Shown here: one piece after another, positions 23,809 to 31,346 of the stretch
Layout of the letters: each line of letters begins with the position of its first letter
Position numbering within the stretch: position 1 is the first letter of the stretch
Assembly: GCA_963808545.1 (NCBI GenBank)
Contig: CAWEGB010000002.1
Span: 62,001 to 126,000 of the forward strand
Direction: 5' to 3'
Length of the DNA stretch: 64,000 bases
Source: JACVRW01 sp963808545
Lineage (GTDB): Bacteria > Actinomycetota > Thermoleophilia > Solirubrobacterales > Thermoleophilaceae
Notes under the pieces: model-generated
The model's input: the letters and a program-made list of their open reading frames with translations, nothing else
Database searches by the model: none
Told to the model about the DNA's origin: nothing
Made by a program: the position numbers and the translations under genes

Positions 23809-24280
23809 GGTAGGGCGTGAAGCCCGCGCGCTCGTAGAAGCGCCTGGCCACCTCGTTGGTGGCCACCGAGGCCACAACCGTCTCCGCGATGCCGCGCCGG
23901 GCGATCTCGTCCATCGCGCGGTCGAGCAGCTCTGAGCCCGCGCCCGTGCCGCGAGCGCTCTCGGTGACCACCAGCGTCTCCAGCTCGGCGACCTCCTGAC
24001 CTCCCTGCCAGGTGTCGTCGAAGGTGTTGGGTCCGTGCACGCTCACCAGGGCGTAGCCCACCGCCTCGCCCTCCCGCTCGGCCAGCAGGGCGAAGGCCTT
24101 GGGCTCGGCCAGCCACTGCTCGTAGTAGCCCCGCCGGAGGGTCCATGAGCGCTCGGGCTCGGTCTTCTCCGGGAGCTCGGCCGGCGACACGCTCGCGTGA
24201 TGCTCGAGGAGCTCGAGCCACAGGGGCTTCAGCCGTTCGAGCTCGTCCAGCTCGACGAACCTGATCTGAAGCTCAGCCAT
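23768..24280 (-). CDS. GNAT family N-acetyltransferase
   Basis: This 170-residue acetyl-CoA-dependent acetyltransferase shows the GNAT core as VAELETLVVTESARGTGAGSELLDRAMDEI, where RGTGAGS is the acetyl-CoA pyrophosphate loop (RGxGxG/A). NEVARRFYERAGFTPYLIHYYSR is the C-terminal motif B. The start is set at ATG 24280, where the fold begins; upstream in-frame sequence belongs to the neighbouring gene. Its end overlaps the convergent fusion gene by 41 bases and its start overlaps the preceding GNAT gene by eight. Substrate unknown. Confidence 0.85.
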   Translation of the reverse strand: MAELQIRFVELDELERLKPLWLELLEHHASVSPAELPEKTEPERSWTLRRGYYEQWLAEPKAFALLAEREGEAVGYALVSVHGPNTFDDTWQGGQEVAELETLVVTESARGTGAGSELLDRAMDEIARRGIAETVVASVATNEVARRFYERAGFTPYLIHYYSRRADSTR

Positions 24281-24989
24281 CGGGGCGCACGTACCCGCGC
24301 AGCGTCGCGACCTCGCGGAAGCCCAGGCCTCGGTACACCGACAAACCGTCGGGGCTGGCCTGGAGCGTCGCGCTGGCCAGGCCGTCGGCCCGGGCACGGG
24401 AGAGCACGTCGCGCAGCAGCCGCCCGGCCAGCCCGCGACGCCGGTGAGACGCCTCGGTGGCGACGTACTGGATGCTCACGTCGTCGCCGAGCCGCAGGGT
24501 CATGGCGACGCACACGAACGCTCCGTCGGCGCGCAGGCCGTGGGTGCGGACGCGGTCGTCGCGGAGCGCGCTCATCAGTGGGCCGAACGGTCCGCCCGGA
24601 TCGTCGTAGGCGCGTTCGTTGACTTCCCCGAGCACGTCGAGAGACGGGCTGTCCGGCTCGCGCGCCGCGTCGTCGAGCTCCAGCGAGGGATCGTCGAGCA
24701 TGAGGCCCATGCAGGGAGTCAGGATCTCGGGCTCCAGGACGCGTCCGGGCACCGCGCCGTCGGCGGTCCAGACGCAGTACGGCAGCCCTGGGTCATCGGG
24801 CGGAGGCGGCGCCCCGAAGGGCACCACCGCCGCGTTGAACCAGGGGTTGTCGCCCGCGCTGTCGATGCGGGCGCCCAGAACGCCGGCGCGCCGGATCTCG
24901 GCGTCCGGCCCGGCCGCGCAGCGGCCGAGCGCGGCGATCGTCTCCCCGAATCCGAGGATCGATCGCCGCGCGAGCTCTTCGTCGTCCAC
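24273..24989 (-). CDS. GNAT family N-acetyltransferase with long N-terminal region
   Basis: This 238-residue protein has a degenerate N-terminal GNAT-like half (DNPWFNAAVVPFG and YCVWTADGAVPGR). The C-terminal GNAT domain is VSIQYVATEASHRRRGLAGRLLRDVL, where RRRGLAG is the acetyl-CoA loop, followed by ATLQASPDGLSVYRGLGFREV. The GTG at 24989 is used because upstream sequence lies in the VOC gene. It forms a tandem with the next GNAT gene. Substrate unknown. Confidence 0.78.
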   Translation of the reverse strand: MDDEELARRSILGFGETIAALGRCAAGPDAEIRRAGVLGARIDSAGDNPWFNAAVVPFGAPPPPDDPGLPYCVWTADGAVPGRVLEPEILTPCMGLMLDDPSLELDDAAREPDSPSLDVLGEVNERAYDDPGGPFGPLMSALRDDRVRTHGLRADGAFVCVAMTLRLGDDVSIQYVATEASHRRRGLAGRLLRDVLSRARADGLASATLQASPDGLSVYRGLGFREVATLRGYVRPDG

Positions 24990-24999
24990 CGTGGTGAGC

Positions 25000-25392
25000 C
25001 TAGAAGCTCCCGACCACCACCAGGGCGTTGCCGTCCGGGTCGCGGAGGGAGAACATCGGCGGCACGTAGTCGCCCATGCGCATGACCTCCGGGTCCACGT
25101 CGACACCGCGCTCGAGCAGCGCGGCGTGGTCGGCGTCGGCGTCCTCGGTGGCGAGCCGTATGCCCGTGTCGGCGCCGCCGGCCGGCGCTCCGGAACCGGC
25201 GGCCACCAGGGCGATCGTCGTGACCGCCCCCGGAGGCGCCACCTCGATCCAGCGCGACTCGCCGAAGGGGGCGTCGAGCCGCGTCTCGAAGCCGAGCTTG
25301 TCCACGTAGAACTCCAGCGCGCGGTCCTGGTCTGAGACGGTGATGCCCACGGTGTGCAGCCCGACGATGCGGGTCGAGTTCTGATCGCTCAT
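25000..25392 (-). CDS. VOC family protein (glyoxalase/bleomycin-resistance fold)
   Basis: This 130-residue single-domain vicinal oxygen chelate protein begins LHTVGITVSDQDRALEFYVDKLGFE, the typical opening beta-alpha-beta unit with a potential metal-binding His. WIEVAPPGA and the closing PPMFSLRDPDGNALVVV follow the family pattern. Such proteins are lyases, dioxygenases or drug-binding proteins; the substrate cannot be assigned. Its ATG overlaps the stop of the SRPBCC gene (ATGA), placing both in one operon. Confidence 0.88.
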   Translation of the reverse strand: MSDQNSTRIVGLHTVGITVSDQDRALEFYVDKLGFETRLDAPFGESRWIEVAPPGAVTTIALVAAGSGAPAGGADTGIRLATEDADADHAALLERGVDVDPEVMRMGDYVPPMFSLRDPDGNALVVVGSF

Positions 25393-26066
25393 CGTGCCGC
25401 TCCGTTCTCGAGCAGCGGCTTGAGCGCGGCCACCCGCTCGCGCCACCAGGCCTTCATCTCGTCCGCGGTCTCGGCGTCGGGCAGCCGCTCGTGCTCGACG
25501 GTGACCGTGCCCTTGTCCGCCGCTCGCTCTTCGATGTAGACGTGCACCCGGGTCGAGCCGTCCTCCCAGTCGTAGTGGGCGATGCGCGGCGCCGTGGCCT
25601 TGCGCAGGCTCAGGTCCGCACCGGGCAGCCAGCGCTCGCGCAGCGACTCGTCCTCGAACGCGTCGAACAGGCGCTCCGCCGGCACGGCGACCGTCTTCGA
25701 CGCACTGATCGCGAAGCCGTTCGCCCGCTGTCCCGGCGCTCGCCGCCCACGCGCCCGCTCGTAGGAGAGGGTGACCGACTGGGCCCACCAGCCCGCCACC
25801 TCGTGCTCGTCCATCAGCCAGCGGGCGATCTCGGTGTGCGACCGGTCGCCCGCGCCCCACTCGTCGAGCAGGCCGAACCAGTGCTCGAAGCCGTGGCCGG
25901 TGGCCTTGACCACCGACTCCTCGGCCACCGGCGGCTCGAAGCCGCGCGACGCGGCCTCCGGGTTGTCGCCGCCGGCGATCAGCATGCGGCGGGCGGCGGT
26001 GTAGCTCTCGCCCGTCTTGGCCATCCGCGCTCGCACCCGGCGCTTGAAGGTCTTGTGCTTCGTCAT
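25389..26066 (-). CDS. SRPBCC/AHSA1-like protein with N-terminal DUF4287-like region
   Basis: This 225-residue protein has an N-terminal 110 residues containing KTGESYTAARRML and HGFEHWFGLLDEWGAGDRSHTEIARWLMDEHEV, resembling DUF4287-type domains. The C-terminal 115 residues form a helix-grip fold (ISASKTVAVPAERLFDAFEDESLRERWLPG, ending MKAWWRERVAALK), as in activator of Hsp90 ATPase homologues. These bind hydrophobic ligands or act with partners; no enzymatic residues are evident. It is co-transcribed with the VOC gene (4-base overlap). Confidence 0.8.
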   Translation of the reverse strand: MTKHKTFKRRVRARMAKTGESYTAARRMLIAGGDNPEAASRGFEPPVAEESVVKATGHGFEHWFGLLDEWGAGDRSHTEIARWLMDEHEVAGWWAQSVTLSYERARGRRAPGQRANGFAISASKTVAVPAERLFDAFEDESLRERWLPGADLSLRKATAPRIAHYDWEDGSTRVHVYIEERAADKGTVTVEHERLPDAETADEMKAWWRERVAALKPLLENGAAR

Positions 26067-26285
26067 CTGTCGTCAGCTCCCATACGGCGGTCGGCGCCGG
26101 CACTCACGCTGCCGATGCCCCGCCGGACAGGGCTCTTGATGACCGGCGTCCCGATGGCTCGAGGCCACCTCTACCTCCCACTGCCGGCGGCGTGAGCACC
26201 GGAACGGAGGTCGGGCGCGGGACGGCGCCTGGCTGTGAAGTTACATCCTTAAGACCGTGAACGCGAGCGAGATTCATCGCGGGGG
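26067..26285. other. Intergenic region, no gene seen
   Basis: These 219 bases lie between two minus-strand genes. They must contain the promoter of the SRPBCC/VOC/GNAT group and the end of the PepSY-linked transcript. I see no coding frame with protein-like composition, no clear hairpin and no RNA gene. An AT-richer patch (gttacatccttaag) lies near 26240. Confidence 0.5.
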
Positions 26286-27025
26286 TCAACCCCGCTTGAA
26301 GCGGACCAGCTCCTCGCGGTCGCTCCCGCCGGACACGCTCACGGCGAGCACCGGGCCCACGCCGCGGGCGTAGAACTTGAACTCGAGGACCTTCTCGTCC
26401 AGCGGGTTCCAGTCCCGGGTCATCAGCACGCGGCGGTAATGGCCGGCCGGCACCTCGGCCTGCTCGCGCAGGCTCACGATGCGCGCCTTGTCCTCGGCCT
26501 CGCCCTTGTAGTACTCCTGGCGATAGGTCAGGCCCGGGCGCGGCCGGGCAGGCATGATCACGCCCGCCTGTGCGCCGTCCACGCCGGCCTCGAACGAGCC
26601 CGCCTTGGACACCGCCTCGCCGTTCTCGTACTCGGTCGTGTTCTCGCCCAGGTACCAGATGTTCCCCCGCTCGTCCTGCGCGTACCAGTCGTCGGTGACC
26701 TCCACGAACTGACCCTTCTCGGTCACGACATCCCGCACCACCCGGGCCGTGATCCCGTTGGCGATCCGCCTGGTCCTGTTGGTGACGGTCACCACCACCC
26801 TCTGCCTCGTCCCCTCCGAGTCCGTCTCCCGGTAGACCCAGCGGGTGCCCGGCTTCATGGGCCAGTAGGGGTTGTCGATCTTGGTGGTGAAGCCGGCCGG
26901 GTTCAGGTGCACGGTCTCGCTTCCCTTGGGCAGCCGCCGTTGCCGCCAAGCGCCGCGATGGCGCCGCCGGCCGCCGCCCCCAGCGCGAGGACGGCGACCG
27001 TGGTTGGCAGTGCGACGCGGCGCAT
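26286..27025 (-). CDS. Secreted hypothetical protein, interrupted by a frameshift after the signal peptide
   Basis: The main frame (26286-26912, extendable to about 26945) encodes about 210 residues of an exported-looking beta protein (FTTKIDNPYWPMKPGTRWVYRE, YYKGEAEDKARIVSL, VLEFKFYARGVGP). It lacks a signal peptide. One frame over, an ATG at 27025 that overlaps the PepSY stop codon encodes a good signal sequence (LPTTVAVLALGAAAGGAIAAL) that runs into a stop around 26910. A single-base change near 26930-26950 would join the signal to LPKGSETVHLNPAGF. So one gene is probably split by a frameshift, real or a sequencing error. No known catalytic motif. Confidence 0.65.
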
Positions 27026-27369
27026 CAGTCGTCGCCCGCGCCGTCCTTCTCGCCGGAGCGATCGTCGTCGCCCTCCGAGCTCAGGACGTTGAAGTCCGTG
27101 TCGAGGTGGACGTCGACCTGGCTGCCGTCGGGGCGCGTGACCTCGACCTCGTAGGCGCCCTCCTCGTCGCCCACCTCGGTCTCCGTCACCTTGCCGCCGC
27201 CGGTCTCCGCCAGCGCCGCCGTGCTCGCCCGGTCGAGGGCCTGGCCGCTGATCGCGCGGTCGCTCCCGTCGTCGTCGCCGCCGGCCGCGCCGGCGATGGC
27301 CGCGCCACCAACGGCAAGAGCCGCGATGGCTGCGATCGCGATGGCGGCGCCCTTGATCTTGTTTTTCAT
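27025..27369 (-). CDS. Secreted PepSY-domain-like small protein
   Basis: This 114-residue protein has an N-terminal signal/anchor (KNKIKGAAIAIAAIAALAVGG). A short PepSY-like module follows (ALDRASTAALAETGGGKVTETEVGDEEGAYEVEVTRPDG split as helix, then YEVEV and DVHLDTDFNVL strands), and the tail is acidic. PepSY modules inhibit proteases or sense conditions outside the cell and are often near two-component genes, as here. The ATG at 27369 has GAGGAGG seven bases upstream. An upstream in-frame ATG at 27411 lies inside an inverted repeat and lacks such a site. Confidence 0.8.
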   Translation of the reverse strand: MKNKIKGAAIAIAAIAALAVGGAAIAGAAGGDDDGSDRAISGQALDRASTAALAETGGGKVTETEVGDEEGAYEVEVTRPDGSQVDVHLDTDFNVLSSEGDDDRSGEKDGAGDD

Positions 27370-27391
27370 CTCGGTGCCTCCTCGGCGTCTG

Positions 27392-27412
27392 CTTGACCTT
27401 ACGAGCGTCAAG
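27392..27412. promoter_or_regulatory. Perfect 6-base inverted repeat upstream of the PepSY gene
   Basis: CTTGAC and GTCAAG are separated by nine bases, immediately upstream of the PepSY ribosome site and at the end of the histidine kinase gene. It may be an operator for the PepSY gene or a small terminator for the kinase transcript. There is no T tract. Confidence 0.35.
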
Positions 27413-28792
27413 CTACGACCGGCCGCTGAGACGACCCTGAGAGCGCTCGGCCGGCCTCTTCTCCGGGACAGAGATCGTGACTGTTGCGCCGGGCCCGTGC
27501 GGGCGCGATGCTGGCGCTTCCCCCATGGGCCTCGGCGATCGCGCGCACTATGGCCAGCCCCAGCCCGGTGCCGCCGCGCGTGCGGGCGCCGTCGCCGCGA
27601 GCAAAGCGCTCGAAGGCGCGCTCGCCCAGCTCCGGCGGGAAGCCGTGGCCCGAGTCGGCCACCTCGAGCTCGGCGGCGCCGTCGACGGCGCGCGAGCGGA
27701 GCACCACGTCACCCTCGCCGTAGCGCAGCGCGTTGTCCACCAGGTTGCCGAGCGCCTGGCGAAGGCGCAGCTCGTCCACCTGCACGCGCAGACCGTCCGC
27801 GGCCTCCACCCTGATCACGCGGCCACGGGCGCGGGCCCGGTCGGCGAACCGCTCGCGCACCCCCTCCAGCAGTGCGCCCGCGGCCAGCTCGCTGCGGCGG
27901 ACGGGCAGCCGGCCCTCGCTGCTGCGGGCCAGCACGAGCAGGTCCTCGGCGAGTTGGGCCAAGTGGTCGCACTCCTCCACCGCCGCCGCGAGCGCGTCGC
28001 GCACCGGCGGGTCGTGTCCGCCCGCGCGCAGCGCCCCCTCGAGCTCCGCCTTGATCACCGCCACGGGGGTGCGTAGCTCGTGGCTGGCGTCGTCCACGAA
28101 GCGGCGCTCGCGCTCGTAGGACTCGCGCAGTCGATCGAGCATCTCGTTGAGCGTCTCTCCCAGCCGCCGGATCTCGTCGCGCGCGGCGGGCAGCGGCAGG
28201 CGCTCGCCGTCCCGCTCCAGCGACACTTCGGCCGCCCGCCGCCGCATCGCGTCCACGGGGCGCAACCCGCCGGCGGCCAGCGCGTAGCCGAGCAGCGTCG
28301 CCAGCAGCACCGCGATCGGCCCGCCCACCGCGAAGGACGCGACGAGGCCGCCCAACGTCTCGTCGCGGTCTTCGAGCGACTGGCCCACGGTCACGACCCC
28401 CTCCCCTCCGGCGGACTGGGCCAGCACCCGCGTGGTGCCCTCGATCCCGGGCACGCGGCGCTCGACCAGCACCTCCTCGCCGCCGGCGGCGCTCCTCAAC
28501 TCCCCCGGGGTCAGCGCCGAACGCGGGCCGGCCCCGCCGGCCGAGTCCCGGACCTCTCCGCCCGTCGCCACGATCTGCGCGAAGCCCTCCTCGAGTCGTC
28601 GCCGGCGGCGCCAACCGACGCCTGGCCTGACGCCGCCACCGCAGCGGCACGGTTCTCCAGCCCGGCGGTCACGTTCTCGTCGAGGTCCGCCTTCAGGCGC
28701 AAGTACACGAACAGGGCGGCGGCCGCCAGCACGACGACCATGGCGAGCGCGAAGGCCGCCGCCAGCCGGGCGCGGATCGGCAGCCGGCTCAC
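27413..28792 (-). pseudogene. Sensor histidine kinase gene with two frame breaks
   Basis: Three consecutive frames together make one ordinary OmpR-partner kinase. Frame 1 (28792 to about 28600, GTG overlapping the response-regulator stop) has RLPIRARLAAAFALAMVVVL (TM1) and a short sensor region. Frame 2 (about 28600-27500) has LEEGFAQIVATGGEV, TM2, HAMP, FVDDASHELRTPVAVIKAE (phospho-His H-box), NLVDNALRYG (N-box), DSGHGFPPE and GGTGLGLAIVRAIAEAHGG. Frame 3 restores the usual ending GATVTISVPEKRP with a TAG at 27413. Unshifted, frame 2 instead runs to 27408 with an atypical tail. Breaks lie near 28595-28612 and 27490-27510. Either a pseudogene or two base-call errors. Confidence 0.8.
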
Positions 28793-29472
28793 TGCTTGCC
28801 GGCGTCCTTGCGCAGCCGATAGCCCGCGCCGCGCACCGTCTCGATCGAGCTGACGCCGAAGGGCCGGTCGATCTTCTCGCGCAGATACCCCACGTACACC
28901 TCGACCACGTTCGAGCGCTGCTCGTAGCCGAGGTCCCAGGCCGATTCGAGCAGCTGCATCTGCGTCAGCACCTGGCCCGGCCGGCGCATGAAGGTCTCGA
29001 GCAACGCGAACTCTCGGGCCGACAGCCCGATCTCCGTGTCACCCCGACGCACCTCACGGGTGGCCGGATCGAGCCGGAGGTCGCCCACCTCGAGCACAGC
29101 CGGCCGCTCCACCGGGCCACGACGGGCCAGCGCCCGCAGCCGGGCCGTGAGCTCCGCGAGGGAGAAGGGCTTGGTCAGGTAGTCGTCCGCGCCACCGTCC
29201 AGCCCACGCACACGATCCTCAACGGCGTCGCGGGCGGTCAGCATCAGGACCGGGATCCAGACGCCCTCCGCGCGCAGCCGCTTGCAGGTCTCGAAGCCGT
29301 CGATCCCGGGCATCATCACATCGAGCACGATCGCGTCGTAGTCGGTGGCACGCACGAGCCGGAGCGCCTCCTCGCCGCCGCCGGCGAGGTCCACCACGAG
29401 CCGCTCGAAGCGCAGCCCACGCCGGATCGCCGCGGCCATCCGAACGTCGTCCTCGACCACGAGCACCCTCAT
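28789..29472 (-). CDS. OmpR/PhoB-family response regulator
   Basis: This 227-residue protein has a receiver domain (1-120) with VVEDDVRMAAAIRRGL, the phospho-acceptor Asp51 in IVLDVMMPG, LTARDA and DDYLTKPFSLAEL. The C-terminal winged-helix DNA-binding domain (about 130-222) shows LSAREFALLETFMRRPGQVL and ends SSIETVRGAGYRLR. It is the first gene of a unit with the frameshifted kinase (GTGA overlap), the PepSY protein and a secreted protein. If the kinase is truly broken the regulator is an orphan or receives signals from elsewhere. Confidence 0.93.
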   Translation of the reverse strand: MRVLVVEDDVRMAAAIRRGLRFERLVVDLAGGGEEALRLVRATDYDAIVLDVMMPGIDGFETCKRLRAEGVWIPVLMLTARDAVEDRVRGLDGGADDYLTKPFSLAELTARLRALARRGPVERPAVLEVGDLRLDPATREVRRGDTEIGLSAREFALLETFMRRPGQVLTQMQLLESAWDLGYEQRSNVVEVYVGYLREKIDRPFGVSSIETVRGAGYRLRKDAGKQ

Positions 29473-29536
29473 GTCCTCAATGATGGCTTCGAACCTGAGA
29501 GCCTGCTGAGAGCGGAGGCGCCACGGCTCGGAGTCC

Positions 29537-31048
29537 CTACGACCCTCCCCGCAGAAGCGAGCGCAGGTCGTCGATCGTGTCCGCCTCGGCGGCGCTCTTG
29601 TCGGGGCGGTAGCGCTTGACCCGGGCGAAGCGCAGCGCCACGCCGCCGGGATAGCGCGTTGAGGACTGCACGCCGTCCAGAGCGATCTCCACCACGAGCT
29701 CGGGGCGTACGAGCACGGCGATGCCGCGCCGCTCGCTCTCGAGCTCGAGCAGCTCCTGTGTCTGCCACGCGAGCAGCTCGTCGGTCAGCCCCTTGAAGCA
29801 TTTGCCCACCATCAGGAATTCGCCGGTTCCGGGGTCACGGGCGCCGAGGTGGAGGTTCGAGAGCCAGCCCCGGCGGCGCCCGTGACCCCACTCCGCGCCG
29901 AGCACGACGAGGTCGTAGGTCCGCACCGGCTTGACCTTGCGCCACGCCTTGCCGCGCCGGCCGGCGCTGTACAGGGACGCCGCGTCCTTCACCACGACCC
30001 CCTCGTGGCCCGCCTCGAGGGCTTCATCGAGCATGCGCTGCGCCGTCTGCGGATCGGAGGTGACGGTGCTCGGGATCCTGAGCTGCGGCGCCACCCGCTC
30101 GAGTCGTTCCGCTCGCTCCTCGAGCGGAGCGTCGAGCAGATCCTCGCCGTCGTGGTGGAGGACGTCGAAGATGAAGGTCACGATCCCCTCCGGCGGCGCC
30201 GAGGCGTCGATCTGCGACACGGTCTCCTGAAAGGAGGCTGGACCCTGCTCGAGCATCCACAGTGCCTCGCCGTCGAACACCGCCTGCTCGAGCGGCAGGG
30301 CGCGCACCGCCGCGACGATTCCGGGCAGCCCCTCCGTGGTGTCGTTCAGGTTGCGGGTGTAGATGCGGACCTCGTCGCCGCGGCGGTGGATCTGGATCCG
30401 GATCCCGTCGAGCTTCCACTCGACCGAAGAGCGCTCGAAGCTCTCGACCGCCTCGGTCACGTTCGCGGCCGTGGACGCGAGCATCGGGAAGATGGGCCGG
30501 AAGATCTCGAAGCCGATCGCACGCAGCCCCTCCTCGCCGTCGGTCAGCGCCACCTCGGCGGTATGCGTGAGATCACCGGAGAGCATCAGCGCCCGGCGCA
30601 CCAGCGGTCCCGGCAGGCCGGTCGCCTTCGCCAGCGCGTCGGCCATCAGGCCCGCGAGCGCGCCCTGCCTCAGCTCGCCGGTGAAGAGCCGCTTGATGAA
30701 GCCGGCCTCCGGTTCCGTCGCCCGGCCCAGCAGGCTCGCGAGGAGCTCTGCGCGGGCAGCCGCCGAGCCCGGCCCCGTCGTTGCCTGAACCGCGGCGATG
30801 GCGCGATCGAGGTCGGCGATCGTGAGAGAGGGCGCCTCCGCCGCCGGTTGCTCGATGCCGTAGATCGTCCTGTAGCCGATGCCGACCCGGCCCTGGCGGG
30901 GAACGCCTGTGAGAAAGCCGACGGCGGGCCCCACCTCGCCGGGATCGAGTAGGCGCAACAACTCGGCCAGGGTCGTGGCCTTCTGTGAGCGCGAGCTGGT
31001 CTCGGCGACGGCCGAGGACGCGTTCACGACGTCGGCTAGCAGCGTCAT
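29537..31048 (-). CDS. ATP-dependent DNA ligase, LigB/archaeal type
   Basis: This 503-residue ligase seals nicks using ATP. It has an N-terminal DNA-binding domain (1-200, with FIKRLFTGELRQGALAGLM). The nucleotidyltransferase motif I EWKLDGIR places the adenylated Lys at 212, and YTRNLNDTT is motif Ia/III region. EGVVVKD (motif IV) and WRKVKP (motif V) follow, with an OB-fold domain to the end. The architecture equals mycobacterial LigB, a second ligase beside NAD-dependent LigA. No Ku gene is adjacent, so a role in end joining is not indicated. The ATG is at 31048. Confidence 0.93.
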   Translation of the reverse strand: MTLLADVVNASSAVAETSSRSQKATTLAELLRLLDPGEVGPAVGFLTGVPRQGRVGIGYRTIYGIEQPAAEAPSLTIADLDRAIAAVQATTGPGSAAARAELLASLLGRATEPEAGFIKRLFTGELRQGALAGLMADALAKATGLPGPLVRRALMLSGDLTHTAEVALTDGEEGLRAIGFEIFRPIFPMLASTAANVTEAVESFERSSVEWKLDGIRIQIHRRGDEVRIYTRNLNDTTEGLPGIVAAVRALPLEQAVFDGEALWMLEQGPASFQETVSQIDASAPPEGIVTFIFDVLHHDGEDLLDAPLEERAERLERVAPQLRIPSTVTSDPQTAQRMLDEALEAGHEGVVVKDAASLYSAGRRGKAWRKVKPVRTYDLVVLGAEWGHGRRRGWLSNLHLGARDPGTGEFLMVGKCFKGLTDELLAWQTQELLELESERRGIAVLVRPELVVEIALDGVQSSTRYPGGVALRFARVKRYRPDKSAAEADTIDDLRSLLRGGS

Positions 31049-31346
31049 CGCTGCCAGCTAAGCAGGCGGTGGAATAACCGCGGGGCTGGACGGTCCTGTG
31101 TGTTGGTCGTCAGTCACTGCCCGGCAAGGGGGCCTCCCGGTGTCCCACGATCCGAACGCTCCTACCGCTGGGCCAAGCGCTACGTTCGGGACCTCGGCAC
31201 GCCCGGCTGCTCACCTACAGGGCACGCTGCCCCCACCCGGCACGAGTTGCCGGCAGGAGGATCCGACCGCACACCGCGCGTCGTGGGGCGAGCCGGGCCG
31301 GGCTGCTGCGGTGGAGGCAGTCGGCGGAATAGGGAGGCCGGGCCGC
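31049..31346. other. Intergenic region, no gene supported
   Basis: These 298 bases separate the ligase start from the end of the exporter gene. They should hold the ligase promoter and the terminator of the sulfatase-fold/exporter operon. A modest hairpin (CCGGCA at 31237-31242 with TGCCGG at 31248-31253) is the only structure seen. Plus-strand open frames here are Pro/Arg/Gly-rich and unconvincing. Confidence 0.5.

Noticed and set aside
31100..31346. Plus-strand coding region upstream of the ligase
   Set aside because: Composition is Pro/Arg/Gly-rich, there is no ribosome site, and longer versions run antisense through the exporter gene.
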